From NCBI GenBank assembly GCA_016779485.1, contig JADHNN010000005.1:18246-82245 (forward strand): a DNA stretch of 64,000 bases, written 5' to 3'. Under the pieces are notes generated by a model. The model had not been told where the DNA came from. It ran no database searches and saw nothing but the letters and a program-made list of their open reading frames with translations. The DNA is from Gammaproteobacteria bacterium. GTDB lineage: Bacteria > Pseudomonadota > Gammaproteobacteria > GCA-002705445 > GCA-002716945. This document shows, piece after piece, positions 1 through 11,123 of the stretch (position 1 is its first letter; each line of letters starts with the position of its first letter). Position numbers and translations under genes: made by a program.

Positions 1-248
1 GATATTGATTTTTTGGATGAATCTATTCCAGTAACATTAGCACCATTCTTACTTAGCTCTTCAGATAAGAGACCTCCGCCGCATCCAATATCTAAAATAT
101 CTTTTCCATTTAAATTACACTTAGATAATATATATTTTAATCTGATCGGATTTAATTTATGCAATAACTTATAGTGTCCGGATTTATTCCACCAATCATA
201 TGCATACTCATCAAAATGTGATTCTTGGTTTTGATCTTTGTGTATCAT
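1..248 (-). CDS. ubiG: Ubiquinone biosynthesis O-methyltransferase UbiG (partial, C-terminus outside window)
   Basis: Reverse-strand translation MIHKDQNQESHFDEYAYDWWNKSGHYKLLHKLNPIRLKYI...KDILDIGCGGGLLSEELSKNGANVTGIDSS: UbiG N-terminus and SAM motif I; ATGA overlap with upstream ORF. Confidence 0.9.
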   Translation of the reverse strand, partial: MIHKDQNQESHFDEYAYDWWNKSGHYKLLHKLNPIRLKYILSKCNLNGKDILDIGCGGGLLSEELSKNGANVTGIDSSKKSI

Positions 249-1324
249 GCTATATCTACCTGTTTACCAGCTGACCATACATGAGTTAAGCTTTCTTTGT
301 CAAGATTATAAAGATTTGGATTGATATCATAACTATCAACAAAATAATTCTGTTTATAATTGAATAAATTGAAAGAAGCCTGATTGCCTTTTTTTATACA
401 CCCAGATGATAAATAATTTGAAAATAATTCAGATGTATTATTTGTGACACAGTTTATTATTTTAACTGCAATATCTGAATCCATTTTGTTTTGTGTAAAA
501 AGTTTTATAAGATTAATTGTTTGGTAAAACTCATATGATTCACAATCATTAGAAATTAATATGCATTTATATTTTTTTTCAAGCAGCGAAATAAAGTATT
601 TAATGTCCTCAATATTCTTTAGTTCTTTATAGGAAATCATTAGAGTAATATTATTTTTCTTTATATATCTAAGCCATTGTTCATTAAATACTGGGAATGC
701 ATATAAATAAGAATTATTTAGTAGATTTATATCCTCCCAGAATTTGATTTTTTTAATTAATTCTTTTTCATTCTTCACATGACTAATATCATTTAAGCTT
801 ACATGTAAATTTATACTTATCTCATTAGTTATAAATGAGATTTTTTTTATAACATCATTATCAAATTGATTTATATTTTTCAAACTTATACTCAATAATT
901 TAGAAGGATCAGATTTAAAGCTATCTAATAAAGATGTAATATTCTTAATGTCTGATTGATTGGCTATTTTCCCATCAAGCTCTAATATTTGTCCAAGCTG
1001 TATGTGTGAGTTAAATGTATATCTTATAATATTCTCATTAACGCCTGATAGATTTATTTTAGTCACTCCATTTCTTAATAATCTATTCAGCTTAATATTT
1101 AACTGTTCTTCATCAATACAATCATGAATCTTAATGCAACCCTCTGATAGAGATGGCATGAGTATATGATCAGCATATTCAATTACTTTAAAATCTTTAT
1201 ATTTCTTTTTGATAGCATTTTTATCAATGATTTCTTTTATCAGTGATCCATCAATCAATAATGCTTTCTCTTTTTCAAGCTTCTTGTTATGTAAATAAAT
1301 CCATCTTGGAGAAATAATAAACAT
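245..1324 (-). CDS. Divergent TRZ/ATZ (MtaD-like) amidohydrolase family protein, metal ligands apparently lost
   Basis: Position next to ubiG/gyrA as in gammaproteobacteria; C-terminal 'LTHVWSAGKQV' resembles MtaD-type 'VSHVWVAGK'; the HxH motif after 'MP' is replaced (MPSLSEGCIK). Confidence 0.6.
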   Translation of the reverse strand: MFIISPRWIYLHNKKLEKEKALLIDGSLIKEIIDKNAIKKKYKDFKVIEYADHILMPSLSEGCIKIHDCIDEEQLNIKLNRLLRNGVTKINLSGVNENIIRYTFNSHIQLGQILELDGKIANQSDIKNITSLLDSFKSDPSKLLSISLKNINQFDNDVIKKISFITNEISINLHVSLNDISHVKNEKELIKKIKFWEDINLLNNSYLYAFPVFNEQWLRYIKKNNITLMISYKELKNIEDIKYFISLLEKKYKCILISNDCESYEFYQTINLIKLFTQNKMDSDIAVKIINCVTNNTSELFSNYLSSGCIKKGNQASFNLFNYKQNYFVDSYDINPNLYNLDKESLTHVWSAGKQVDIA

Positions 1325-1422
1325 CTTAAAATTCTATACTGTTAAGACTCTAATTTATATCGTTTATAGACACTATTTATGTTAAAATATTGTCTTAAAT
1401 ATGGCACAAAAACTAACCATAA

Positions 1423-3951
1423 ATGTCTGAATATTCACAAATAAAACTTGATGACGAGATGCGTCATTCTTATATAGAATATGCCATGTCTGTAATTGTT
1501 GGAAGGGCGTTACCTGATGTTAGAGATGGCCTTAAACCAGTTCACAGAAGAGTATTGTACTCAATGCATGAGCTAAATAATGGATATAATAAGGCCTATA
1601 AAAAATCTGCTAGGATTGTCGGTGATGTGATAGGTAAATATCATCCTCATGGAGATACAGCTGTATACGATACTATTGTAAGATTAGCTCAACCTTTCTC
1701 TATGCGTTATCCGCTAGTAGATGGACAAGGAAATTTTGGTTCAATTGATGGTGATTCGCCTGCAGCTATGAGATACACCGAAGTGAGAATGTCACGTCTT
1801 TCTCATGAATTACTTTCAGATATAGATAAAAATACAGTTGATTTTAACCCAAACTATGATGGTTCAGAAAATGAGCCAACTGTTCTACCTACGAGAATAC
1901 CTAATTTACTAATTAATGGCGCATCAGGGATTGCTGTTGGTATGGCAACTAATATACCACCACATAATCTAAATGAGGTTATTGATGGAGTTATTGCTAT
2001 TATCAAAAATCCCTCCCTAGTAGAAGACGACTCTATTGATGAATTTATTAGGGAGACTGGTTTTAATGGACCAGATTTTCCAACAGGAGCTGAGATAAAG
2101 GATAATGGAGGAATTTATCAAGCTATTAAATCTGGAAGAGGGTCATTCAAAATCAGAGCGATTCATTCCGTAGAGGAAAATAAAGATAAGAGCTCAATTA
2201 TCATTCATGAGTTACCCTACCAGGTTAATAAAGCTAAGTTAATTGAAACTATTGCAATATTGGTCAGAGATAAAAAAATTACGGGCATTAGTCACCTTAG
2301 AGATGAATCAGATCGAGATGGATTAAGAGTTGTTATAGAGCTTAAAAAAGGTGAACAACCTGATGTAATTTTAAGCAGTTTATACAAACAGACAAACCTT
2401 CAAACTTCGTTCTCTGTAAATATGGTTTGCTTGGTAGATGGAGAACCTTGCACAATAAGTGTACCTACCGCTTTAGCTGAATTCATTAAACACCGCCGAG
2501 AAGTTATTACTAGGAGAACTCTCTATCAATTAAACAAGACATATAGTAAAGCGCATATTCTTGAAGGCCTAAGTATAGCTTTAAATAATATTGATGAAAT
2601 AATCAATCTAATAAAAAAATCTAAATCTAGTATTGATGCTAAAAAGAAAATTACATACCAAACGTGGCCAACATCTAAAAATAAATGGATATTATCTAAA
2701 CTTATAAAAGAATGTGGAGATTACATGACCGTAGAGCCCAATATCGGTCTAGTTGGAGACAAATACACAATTAGTGATGAACAAGCGCAAGCAATACTAG
2801 ATATGAAACTTAATAAGCTTACGAACTTAGAACAGCACACTATTCTTGAGGATTACAATAATGCCATCAAATCAATTAAAGAATATTTGAGTATATTATC
2901 TAATCCTGATGAGCTTAATCATCTAATGATAAGTGAACTTTTAGAAATTAAAGATACTTACGGTCAGGAGAGAAGATCAAAAATATCTGATGATGAAGGA
3001 TTGCTTAATGAAGAGGATATGATAAAGAAAGAGGATGTTATAGTTGTTCTCACGGAAGCGAATTATGTAAAAAGAATGCCTGTTACTGAGTTTAGAAGTC
3101 AAAAACGTGGTGGTCGTGGTGTAAATGCAGCTAACTTTAAAGATGGTGATAAGGCAAAACTTTTAGTGTGTGCTCATACCCATGATACACTCTTGTGTTT
3201 TTCTACTAAAGGCAAAGCTTTTTCTATTAGAGTTTTTGATATTCCTGATACGAGTAGGCAAGCAAGAGGTAAATCCATAAATAATATCTTACCGTTAGAA
3301 ACAGATGAATCAATATCAGCTATTTTAGCAATCAAAAACTTTGAGGAAAACAGCTTTCTATTCTTAACAACAAGATACGGTATGGTTAATAGAATTTCAT
3401 TGTCTTCTTTTAAGAAAGTTCGTAATAATGGTCTCAAGGCAATTCTTTTGAAAGATGATGATTATCTATTTAATGCCTTACACACAAGCGGTTCTGATAA
3501 AATCATTCTTTCTTCATCAGCCGGGAAGTCAATTATGTTTCAAGAGTCTCAAATAAGAGAAAGATTTAGAGGTACACAAGGAGTTTTAGGCATTAAACTT
3601 ACTAGTAATGCTAAAATTATATCTTCTTTGAACACACAATCGGAACAGGTGATTTTCGTAACAGAAAATGGTTTTGGTAATAAGATTTCTGTTGATTCCT
3701 ATAACGAGCAAAATAGGGGGGGCCAAGGTGTTATTTCGATAAAAACCTCTGATAGAAACGGTAAGGTCGTGGGTGCGGTAAACGTTGATAATACTGATTA
3801 TATTATCCTTATAACGAACAAAGGAAAAACAATCAAAATTTCAGCATCTGATATGAAAACCATTAATAGAAATACTCAAGGTGTACGTTTGCAAGACATG
3901 AGTGATGATGAGAAAATAACAGCAGTTTCTTATGAACGCACAAACGATTAG
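1423..3951 (+). CDS. gyrA: DNA gyrase subunit A
   Basis: [45 protein letters not shown], GyrA box QKRGGRG. Confidence 0.98.
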   Translation: MSEYSQIKLDDEMRHSYIEYAMSVIVGRALPDVRDGLKPVHRRVLYSMHELNNGYNKAYKKSARIVGDVIGKYHPHGDTAVYDTIVRLAQPFSMRYPLVDGQGNFGSIDGDSPAAMRYTEVRMSRLSHELLSDIDKNTVDFNPNYDGSENEPTVLPTRIPNLLINGASGIAVGMATNIPPHNLNEVIDGVIAIIKNPSLVEDDSIDEFIRETGFNGPDFPTGAEIKDNGGIYQAIKSGRGSFKIRAIHSVEENKDKSSIIIHELPYQVNKAKLIETIAILVRDKKITGISHLRDESDRDGLRVVIELKKGEQPDVILSSLYKQTNLQTSFSVNMVCLVDGEPCTISVPTALAEFIKHRREVITRRTLYQLNKTYSKAHILEGLSIALNNIDEIINLIKKSKSSIDAKKKITYQTWPTSKNKWILSKLIKECGDYMTVEPNIGLVGDKYTISDEQAQAILDMKLNKLTNLEQHTILEDYNNAIKSIKEYLSILSNPDELNHLMISELLEIKDTYGQERRSKISDDEGLLNEEDMIKKEDVIVVLTEANYVKRMPVTEFRSQKRGGRGVNAANFKDGDKAKLLVCAHTHDTLLCFSTKGKAFSIRVFDIPDTSRQARGKSINNILPLETDESISAILAIKNFEENSFLFLTTRYGMVNRISLSSFKKVRNNGLKAILLKDDDYLFNALHTSGSDKIILSSSAGKSIMFQESQIRERFRGTQGVLGIKLTSNAKIISSLNTQSEQVIFVTENGFGNKISVDSYNEQNRGGQGVISIKTSDRNGKVVGAVNVDNTDYIILITNKGKTIKISASDMKTINRNTQGVRLQDMSDDEKITAVSYERTND

Positions 3952-3954
3952 ATT

Positions 3955-5022
3955 ATGTTAAAGAAATTCAGAGATAATATTGACACTATAGATAAAAAAA
4001 TTCTCAAACTCTTGAACCAAAGAGCAGATATTGCTAAAAATGTTGCTGAATATAAAAAATCATCAAATAACACACTTATATTTAGACCAGAAAGAGAATC
4101 TCAGATTATAAAAAAATTAAGAGCCCTTAATAAGGGTCCCCTTGATTCTAATCATATACATAATATTTATAGAGAAATAATATCAGCATGCTTATCATTA
4201 GAAACAAATCTTAATGTATCTTTTCTTGGACCAGAGGGTACATACAGTCAAATAGCTGCTAGGAAATTTTTTGGAAACAGTGTAAGTAGCGATAGTAAAA
4301 ACAATCTTTCAGAAGTATTTGATTCAGTCAGAAATAATACGAGCGATTATGGAGTAGTTCCTATCGAAAACTCAAATCAAGGAAGTATTAAAGCAACAAT
4401 TGAATTTCTTTTGAAATATGATGTAAAGATTTGTGGGGAGCAAAATATACCTATTAGACATACTCTTATGTCTAAAAGTAAATCATATGAAAGAATAAAG
4501 AAAATATATGCGCATAGCCAGACTCTTTCTCAATGCTCTAATTGGATTAATAATAATATGCCTAATGCTGAGTGCATTACTACAGACAGCAATGCCAAGG
4601 CAGCACTTCTGGCTAATAAATTAAAAAACTCAGCTTGTATAGCGAGTGAGACATGTAGTAAATTATACAAACTAAAAATTAATGCTAGTAACATTAATGA
4701 TTCCCATGATAATACAACAAGATTTCTCATTATTGGTAATTCTGAAATAGCTGAATCAAAAAATGATAAAACTACTTTTGTTATGACCTTAGAAAATAAA
4801 TCAGGTTCTCTATCTAAGGTGCTGCAAATATTATCTGAAAATAGGATATCCATGACAAAGATTGAATCTATACCAACAAAAGAAAAAAATTGGGAATATT
4901 TATTTCTTATTGATATAACTGGTCATAAATACAACAAAAAAATATCAAACGCACTTAACAAAATAGAAAAAATATCTAGATACTATCAACTACTAGGATC
5001 ATATCCAAAGAGCATAGATTAG
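3955..5022 (+). CDS. pheA: Bifunctional chorismate mutase/prephenate dehydratase
   Basis: N-terminal CM domain, FLGPEGTYSQ, TRFLIIG, C-terminal ACT domain. Confidence 0.95.
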   Translation: MLKKFRDNIDTIDKKILKLLNQRADIAKNVAEYKKSSNNTLIFRPERESQIIKKLRALNKGPLDSNHIHNIYREIISACLSLETNLNVSFLGPEGTYSQIAARKFFGNSVSSDSKNNLSEVFDSVRNNTSDYGVVPIENSNQGSIKATIEFLLKYDVKICGEQNIPIRHTLMSKSKSYERIKKIYAHSQTLSQCSNWINNNMPNAECITTDSNAKAALLANKLKNSACIASETCSKLYKLKINASNINDSHDNTTRFLIIGNSEIAESKNDKTTFVMTLENKSGSLSKVLQILSENRISMTKIESIPTKEKNWEYLFLIDITGHKYNKKISNALNKIEKISRYYQLLGSYPKSID

Positions 5023-5023
5023 C

Positions 5024-6127
5024 GTGACAAATAAAATTAAAAAATATACACCTGGATTTAATATACATGATGTAGAGAAGAAATATAATTTAAAAAAAGT
5101 TGTAAAACTAGCATCTAATGAAAATCCATTCATCTCAAAAGATGTCATATCATACATTAAAAAATCAACTCATAAACTTAATCTTTATCCTGATAGTAAC
5201 CCTGTTAATCTTCATTCTGAAATAGCAAAGCTTATTGGTTATAGAATGACGAATAAGAATATTATACTTGGTAACGGTAGTAATGAAATATTAGAACTTA
5301 TCGTAAGATCAACACTTAATCATAAATCTGAAGTAATTATTCCGAAGCATTCTTTTTTAGTTTATGAAATTATTTCAAAAATCCAGCATGCTAAGGTCAT
5401 AACAAGTAAACCAGATACAAATAAAAAAGAAAATAACTACCTTGGTATAGATCTTAACTCTATATATGAAAAGATTACAAGTAACACAAAATTAATATTT
5501 ATTGCGAACCCTGCTAATCCAACCGGAACTTATTTGCCATTAAAATATATTGAAGAATTTCTAAGAATCATTCCTAAAAAAATATTAGTGATTTTAGATG
5601 AAGCATATTATGAATATCTTGATTCAAGTTTTCAAAAATCAGCTGTAAGTCTTATAAATAAATATAAAAATCTATATGTAACTCGATCTTTTTCAAAAAT
5701 ATATGGACTTGCATCACTTAGAGTTGGCTACGGAATTTCCAATCCGGAAAATATTGAAAAACTTAAATTATATAAGCAACCTTTCAATACAAACTATTTT
5801 GCGCAACAAACCGCAGGCATTGCACTAAAAGACTTTCATTTTATTAATGAGAGCAAAAAAAATAATAGTGATGCAATGCAACAATTTAAGAAAGTATTCG
5901 ATGAATTATCAATCAATTATCTTGGTACTTATTGTAACTTTATAACTTTTAGAGCTGGTACATGTTCAGGTTCATTATTCGAGTATTTGTTAACTAAGGG
6001 AGTGATAATCAGACCTCTAAATAACTATAAACTTCCAGAATATCTCAGAGTTTCATTAGGATCGCCAAGTGACAATAAAGTTTTTATTAAATATTTAAAG
6101 GAATTCTATGATGGTACCACTAAATAA
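5024..6127 (+). CDS. hisC: Histidinol-phosphate aminotransferase (GTG start)
   Basis: KLASNENPF, FIANPANPTGTYL, RSFSKIYGLASLRVGYG. Confidence 0.94.
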   Translation: MTNKIKKYTPGFNIHDVEKKYNLKKVVKLASNENPFISKDVISYIKKSTHKLNLYPDSNPVNLHSEIAKLIGYRMTNKNIILGNGSNEILELIVRSTLNHKSEVIIPKHSFLVYEIISKIQHAKVITSKPDTNKKENNYLGIDLNSIYEKITSNTKLIFIANPANPTGTYLPLKYIEEFLRIIPKKILVILDEAYYEYLDSSFQKSAVSLINKYKNLYVTRSFSKIYGLASLRVGYGISNPENIEKLKLYKQPFNTNYFAQQTAGIALKDFHFINESKKNNSDAMQQFKKVFDELSINYLGTYCNFITFRAGTCSGSLFEYLLTKGVIIRPLNNYKLPEYLRVSLGSPSDNKVFIKYLKEFYDGTTK

Positions 6128-6959
6128 TGTCCTAGTCATTGGCCTGGGAATGATGGGCGCATCATTATGTAGTTCTATCAGGAAAAATAAACTGTCAAAA
6201 AATATTATTGGTTATGATTTAAGCAGGAAAAACTTAAGTTATGCGAGGAAAGAGAGAGTTATTGATGAAGCACTTACCAGTATTTCTAAAATGGGTAATC
6301 CTGATTTAATAATACTCTGCACTCCATTAAATACTCATGTAAATATTATTAGTGAAATCATAAAATATGCATCTAAAAAAATTATATTGACTGATATTGG
6401 TAGTTCAAAAGGAAATATTAGTAGTAATATCTATAAACTTACCGTTAAGTCTAAAGTAGAGTATTTAAGTTCACATCCTATGGCTGGTTCAGAGAAAACT
6501 GGTCCAAGAAATTTGATACCTGATATGTTCCTCAACAAAGTTGTATTTCTGATTGATAAGAGTAAATGTAGTAAATCGACATATAATAAACTAGCTTCGT
6601 TTTGGAAATCATTAGGATCTTATACTTATGATTTAGATAGCAAAGAACATGATATTCTTATGTCAGAAACAAGTCATATTTCGCATCTTATGTCTTATGT
6701 ATTTATGCTCACACTACCTCAAAGAATTATAGATAATAACTTATCATTATTGCTAGGCGGAGGTATTAGAGAGCATGTTCGACTAAGCCAGAGTAGTTCA
6801 GAAATGTGGGCTGATATTTTTATTAATAATAAAAATAATCTTCTGAAATCTATCACTCGCGTAGAAAAAAACCTTAAGTTTTTTAGAAAACTTATAAATG
6901 ATTCTGAAGAAAAAAAGCTCATGTCTATCTTAAAGAAGATAAATAATAAAACCAAATGA
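6108..6959 (+). CDS. tyrA: Prephenate dehydrogenase
   Basis: GLGMMGASL NAD-binding motif, SSHPMAGSEKTGP; between hisC and aroA. Confidence 0.92.
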   Translation: MMVPLNNVLVIGLGMMGASLCSSIRKNKLSKNIIGYDLSRKNLSYARKERVIDEALTSISKMGNPDLIILCTPLNTHVNIISEIIKYASKKIILTDIGSSKGNISSNIYKLTVKSKVEYLSSHPMAGSEKTGPRNLIPDMFLNKVVFLIDKSKCSKSTYNKLASFWKSLGSYTYDLDSKEHDILMSETSHISHLMSYVFMLTLPQRIIDNNLSLLLGGGIREHVRLSQSSSEMWADIFINNKNNLLKSITRVEKNLKFFRKLINDSEEKKLMSILKKINNKTK

Positions 6960-8260
6960 ATTCTTCGAATAATCTTTTAGTCAATAAATCTAATCCATTT
7001 ATTGGAACTATATTAATACCAGGTGATAAATCAATTTCCCATCGCAGTGTAATACTTGGATCTTTAGCAAATGGTCAACTATCAGTAAAAAACTTCCTTA
7101 ACTCAGAGGATTGTCTATGTACTGTGTCTGCAATGCAACAACTAGGTGCAAAAATAGTGATTGATAACACTTCATTAAGTATTGAAGGTTTAGGATTAAC
7201 TCAGTTAAAAGAGCCAACTAATACGATTGATGCTGGTAACTCAGGAACATTGATGCGTTTATTAACAGGTGTGCTTGCTATTCAAAATTTTAATTCTACA
7301 ATTACTGGTGATTCTTCACTAATTAATAGACCTATGAAAAGGATTATTGATCCGTTACAGGCGTGTGGAGCAAATATAATATCTGATAACTTTAAAGCAC
7401 CCCTTAACATTAATGGTAACATTAATTTGAAACCAATAAATTATAAACAGGAAATAGCTAGCGCACAGATTAAATCTTGTTTAATGTTAGCCTCATTATT
7501 TATTGACGGCACATCCTATTTTTATGAATCTGTAACGACTCGAGATCATACTGAGAATATGTTAGAACATTTTAATTACAAAATAACGAGATCAGAGAAT
7601 ATATCAACCATTGTAGGCAGACAAATGCTTACTGCAAAGGACGTTATCATTGGATCTGATATATCATCTGCAGCGTTTTTTATTGTGGCAGCATTAATAT
7701 CCAAAGGATCTAAAATTACATTACCTGATATCAATATTAACAAATATAGACTTGGAATTATTCATGTACTTCAAAAAATGGGTGCTGATATTAAAATTTA
7801 TAATAAACGGTCAGAATCGAACGAATTGATTGGTGATATAGATGTTACTTCGTCAAACCTTTCATCTATCACACTTGATGGCAATATAATTTCTACACTC
7901 ATTGATGAACTTCCTATATTATTCATTGCATGTTCAGTAGCTTCTGGAATTTCAAAGATTAGCGGTATAGAAGAGCTAAGACATAAAGAGAGTGATCGAA
8001 TTAAATCCATGGAGGAAGGCCTAAAGGCTGTTGGGATAAATGTTTCATCAAAACATGACTCCATAGAAATTGAGGGCAACGAAATACATGGAGGAAAAAT
8101 TAATAGTTTTGGTGATCACAGAATTGCTATGTCATTTGCAATAGCAGGTTTAGTTTCTAAAAAATCAATTACAATAACTAATACAAAGAACATATGTACA
8201 TCATTCCCAACTTTTGTAGATATTATGAGAGAGCAAGGAGCTGAAATTTATGAAATCTAG
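6956..8260 (+). CDS. aroA: 3-phosphoshikimate 1-carboxyvinyltransferase
   Basis: GDKSISHRSVILGSLA, GNSGTLMRLLTG, RHKESDR. Confidence 0.97.
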   Translation: MNSSNNLLVNKSNPFIGTILIPGDKSISHRSVILGSLANGQLSVKNFLNSEDCLCTVSAMQQLGAKIVIDNTSLSIEGLGLTQLKEPTNTIDAGNSGTLMRLLTGVLAIQNFNSTITGDSSLINRPMKRIIDPLQACGANIISDNFKAPLNINGNINLKPINYKQEIASAQIKSCLMLASLFIDGTSYFYESVTTRDHTENMLEHFNYKITRSENISTIVGRQMLTAKDVIIGSDISSAAFFIVAALISKGSKITLPDININKYRLGIIHVLQKMGADIKIYNKRSESNELIGDIDVTSSNLSSITLDGNIISTLIDELPILFIACSVASGISKISGIEELRHKESDRIKSMEEGLKAVGINVSSKHDSIEIEGNEIHGGKINSFGDHRIAMSFAIAGLVSKKSITITNTKNICTSFPTFVDIMREQGAEIYEI

Positions 8261-8930
8261 AACAACATTTATTATTACTATTGATGGAACTAGCGGGTCA
8301 GGCAAGAGCACTATATCGAAGTTACTTGCAAAAAAACTTAACTTTATATTATTAGATAGCGGGAAGTTATATCGAGCCGCGGGATACATCGTCTCTCAAA
8401 CCGGCACCAAGATAAATACCGCTATAGATTATAAAAAATTAACATCTCAAATATCTCTAAAGCCTAATGAAAATACGTATGAATATGTGGTATATTTTAA
8501 GAATCAAATTATAGATCAATATTTATACACTGATGATGTTGCAAAAGCTGCATCTGTTGTATCTAAAATTGCTGAAGTACGTGAATGTATGTTTAATTTG
8601 CAACAGTCATGTGTGAAAGGAACCGGACTTATAGCAAATGGACGAGATATGGGTACCGAGGTATTTCCTGATGCGCCATTAAAGATTTATATAGATGCTG
8701 ATTTAGAGATTAGAGCTAAGAGAAGATTGAGCGAATTACTAGATAAAGGTGAAAATGTAACATTTGAGAATATTTATGATTCTCTGATGAAAAGAGATGA
8801 TAGCGATATGAATAGAGAGCTTTCCCCACTAAAAATACCTAATAATGGACATATATTAGATACTTCTCACCTAAAACCTGATGCAATTGTTGATAAAATA
8901 TTAAATTTGTATATTATAACTAGCAATTAA
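8250..8930 (+). CDS. cmk: Cytidylate kinase
   Basis: IDGTSGSGKSTISKLLAKKL, NGRDMGTEVFPDA. Confidence 0.95.
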   Translation: MKSRTTFIITIDGTSGSGKSTISKLLAKKLNFILLDSGKLYRAAGYIVSQTGTKINTAIDYKKLTSQISLKPNENTYEYVVYFKNQIIDQYLYTDDVAKAASVVSKIAEVRECMFNLQQSCVKGTGLIANGRDMGTEVFPDAPLKIYIDADLEIRAKRRLSELLDKGENVTFENIYDSLMKRDDSDMNRELSPLKIPNNGHILDTSHLKPDAIVDKILNLYIITSN

Positions 8931-8943
8931 TTAAATATAACAT

Positions 8944-10518
8944 ATGACAACAATTTCTGAATTCGAACAATTACTGGAATCTAATATTTCACAATTAAAT
9001 ATGACACCAGGTGAAATAATTCCTGCTACTGTCATCGACATAAAAAATGATTTTGTCATTATAAATGCTGGCCTAAAATCTGAAGGCATAATACCAAAAA
9101 GCCAATTTATTAACTCTGATGGAGAGTTAGAAGTTGCTATAGGGGATGTAGTAGAAGTTACTCTTGATCTTGTGGAAGATGGTTATGGCGAAACAATACT
9201 ATCCAGAGAAAAAGCAAAGCGCAAGAAAGTATGGACTGCATTGGAAAATCTTTTAAATAATCAAGAAATCGTTTCTGGAAAAGTCTGTGGCAAAGTAAAA
9301 GGCGGTTTCACTGTTGAACTAATGGATGTGAAAGCATTTTTACCTGGCTCACTAGTTGATGTAAGACCAACAAAAGAAACGGACTACCTTGAAGGAAAAA
9401 CTCTAGACTTTAAGATTATTAAAATGGATAAAGTTAGAAATAATATTGTTTTATCTAGAAAAGCAGTATTACTTGATCAAAACTCAAGTTCTGAAGAAAT
9501 GAAAGAAAAATATGCAGAGGGAAACACAACTAAAGGGTTTGTTAAAAACTTGACTGATTACGGTGCTTTTATAGATTTAGGTGGGATAGACGGCCTCTTG
9601 CATATTACAGACATTGCATGGAAGCGTATTAACCATCCTCAAGAAATACTCAAAGTTGGTGATGAAATAGATATCAAAGTTCTAAAGTTCGACCAAGAGA
9701 AAAACAGAGTCAGTCTAGGTATGAAACAACTAACAGATGACCCTTGGGAGAAAGTTGAGGGTAACATTGAATTGAATTCTGTTTATGAAAGTAAAGTTGT
9801 TAATATTGCGGAATATGGAGTTTTTGTAGATTTAGGTGATAGTATCGAAGGCCTTATAAGAACCTCGGAGTTAGACTGGACAAATAAAAATATTAGTCCT
9901 AAGAAAGTGCTTAACTTAGGAGATAAGATTAATGTCAAAGTAATCGAAGTAGATGAAGAGAAGAGAAGACTTTCTTTAAGCTATAAGCAATGTCTGCCAA
10001 ATCCATGGGAAGAATTCTCAAACGATCACAATAAAGGCGATGTAATTAAAAGTGAAATTAAATCTATAACAGATTTTGGTATTTTCGTTGGTCTTGATGG
10101 GGGTATTGATGGGTTGGTTCATATATCCGATGTTACTAATCTAGGTAAACCGGAAGATTTTATTAGATCATATAAAAAAGGTAACCTTATTGAGACAGTC
10201 GTACTTTCCATAGACGCAGAAAGAGAGAGAATATCACTAGGTTTGAAACAAAATATTGAGTCAAACTTTGAATCGTTAACACAAGATTTAGAACTTGGAT
10301 CTGAAATTTCTGCTGAAGTGGTAAGTGTATCAGATACAGGGGTATATCTTAAACTAGATCAAAATATTCCAGGCTCACTTAAACTTCTTCAAAAAGAACT
10401 TCGTGAAATTGTAGAAACTAGTTCATTAACTGTTAATCAGAAAATACAGTGTAATATTAAATCTATTGACAAGAAGAACTTTCAAGTCATTTGCACTTTA
10501 TTAAACAGTAGTGAATAA
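8944..10518 (+). CDS. rpsA: 30S ribosomal protein S1
   Basis: Tandem S1 domains; KVKGGFTVEL, NLTDYGAFIDLGGIDGLLHITDIAWKR, KSITDFGIFVGLDGGIDGLVHISD. Confidence 0.97.
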   Translation: MTTISEFEQLLESNISQLNMTPGEIIPATVIDIKNDFVIINAGLKSEGIIPKSQFINSDGELEVAIGDVVEVTLDLVEDGYGETILSREKAKRKKVWTALENLLNNQEIVSGKVCGKVKGGFTVELMDVKAFLPGSLVDVRPTKETDYLEGKTLDFKIIKMDKVRNNIVLSRKAVLLDQNSSSEEMKEKYAEGNTTKGFVKNLTDYGAFIDLGGIDGLLHITDIAWKRINHPQEILKVGDEIDIKVLKFDQEKNRVSLGMKQLTDDPWEKVEGNIELNSVYESKVVNIAEYGVFVDLGDSIEGLIRTSELDWTNKNISPKKVLNLGDKINVKVIEVDEEKRRLSLSYKQCLPNPWEEFSNDHNKGDVIKSEIKSITDFGIFVGLDGGIDGLVHISDVTNLGKPEDFIRSYKKGNLIETVVLSIDAERERISLGLKQNIESNFESLTQDLELGSEISAEVVSVSDTGVYLKLDQNIPGSLKLLQKELREIVETSSLTVNQKIQCNIKSIDKKNFQVICTLLNSSE

Positions 10519-10789
10519 GTCTGACATTATTAATCTTGTATGCGAGAAAAATAATTTAGGCTTGTCTGATGTAGAATATTCCATAAAAAAAATTATTAAT
10601 TTTATGAGTGAAAATTTATATCAGGGAGAACGAGTTGAAATAAGAGGCTTTGGTACTTTTTCTCTTCATACACATCAATCACGTCTAGCAAGAAACCCTA
10701 AGACTGGTGATAAAATTGCACTTGAAAGAAGAAATACAGTTCATTTCAAGCCAAGTAAAGAACTTAAATCTAGAGTTAATAATATCTAA
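10511..10789 (+). CDS. ihfB: Integration host factor beta subunit
   Basis: RGFGTFSLH...ARNPKTGD...VHFKPSKELK; downstream of rpsA. Confidence 0.93.
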   Translation: MNKSDIINLVCEKNNLGLSDVEYSIKKIINFMSENLYQGERVEIRGFGTFSLHTHQSRLARNPKTGDKIALERRNTVHFKPSKELKSRVNNI

Positions 10790-10826
10790 TCTATCCAATC
10801 TAGCAAATTTACTTTAGAATATACAC

Positions 10827-11123
10827 ATGGGAAGGTTATTTTTTCTTATATTTACTACTATCTTAATAATAATTACAGTGGTAATCTCTACTCACAATAC
10901 AAGTAATATAAATATTGATATATATTTTTATAATTATGAGCTACCTATATCCATCTTGATACTTTATTCTTTTATTGCTGGAATGATTACAACGCTAATT
11001 TATCTTATAAGTATTATTATCTCCTATAAAAAAAGAACTAGAGATATGAAAAGTGCGTTACAGAATACCCAAGAAGAGCTCGACAATCTTAGACGAAATC
11101 CATTAAGAGATGGTACTGAATGA
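10827..11123 (+). CDS. lapA: LapA family membrane protein
   Basis: Small two-TM protein directly upstream of lapB. Confidence 0.75.
   Translation: MGRLFFLIFTTILIIITVVISTHNTSNINIDIYFYNYELPISILILYSFIAGMITTLIYLISIIISYKKRTRDMKSALQNTQEELDNLRRNPLRDGTE

Noticed and set aside
1660-1720. GyrA QRDR has Thr at the E. coli Ser83 position ([10 protein letters not shown])
   Set aside because: Thr83 occurs naturally in some Gram-negatives; not evidence of resistance by itself
4530-4853. 107-aa antisense ORF in pheA
   Set aside because: Antisense to conserved pheA; no supporting signals
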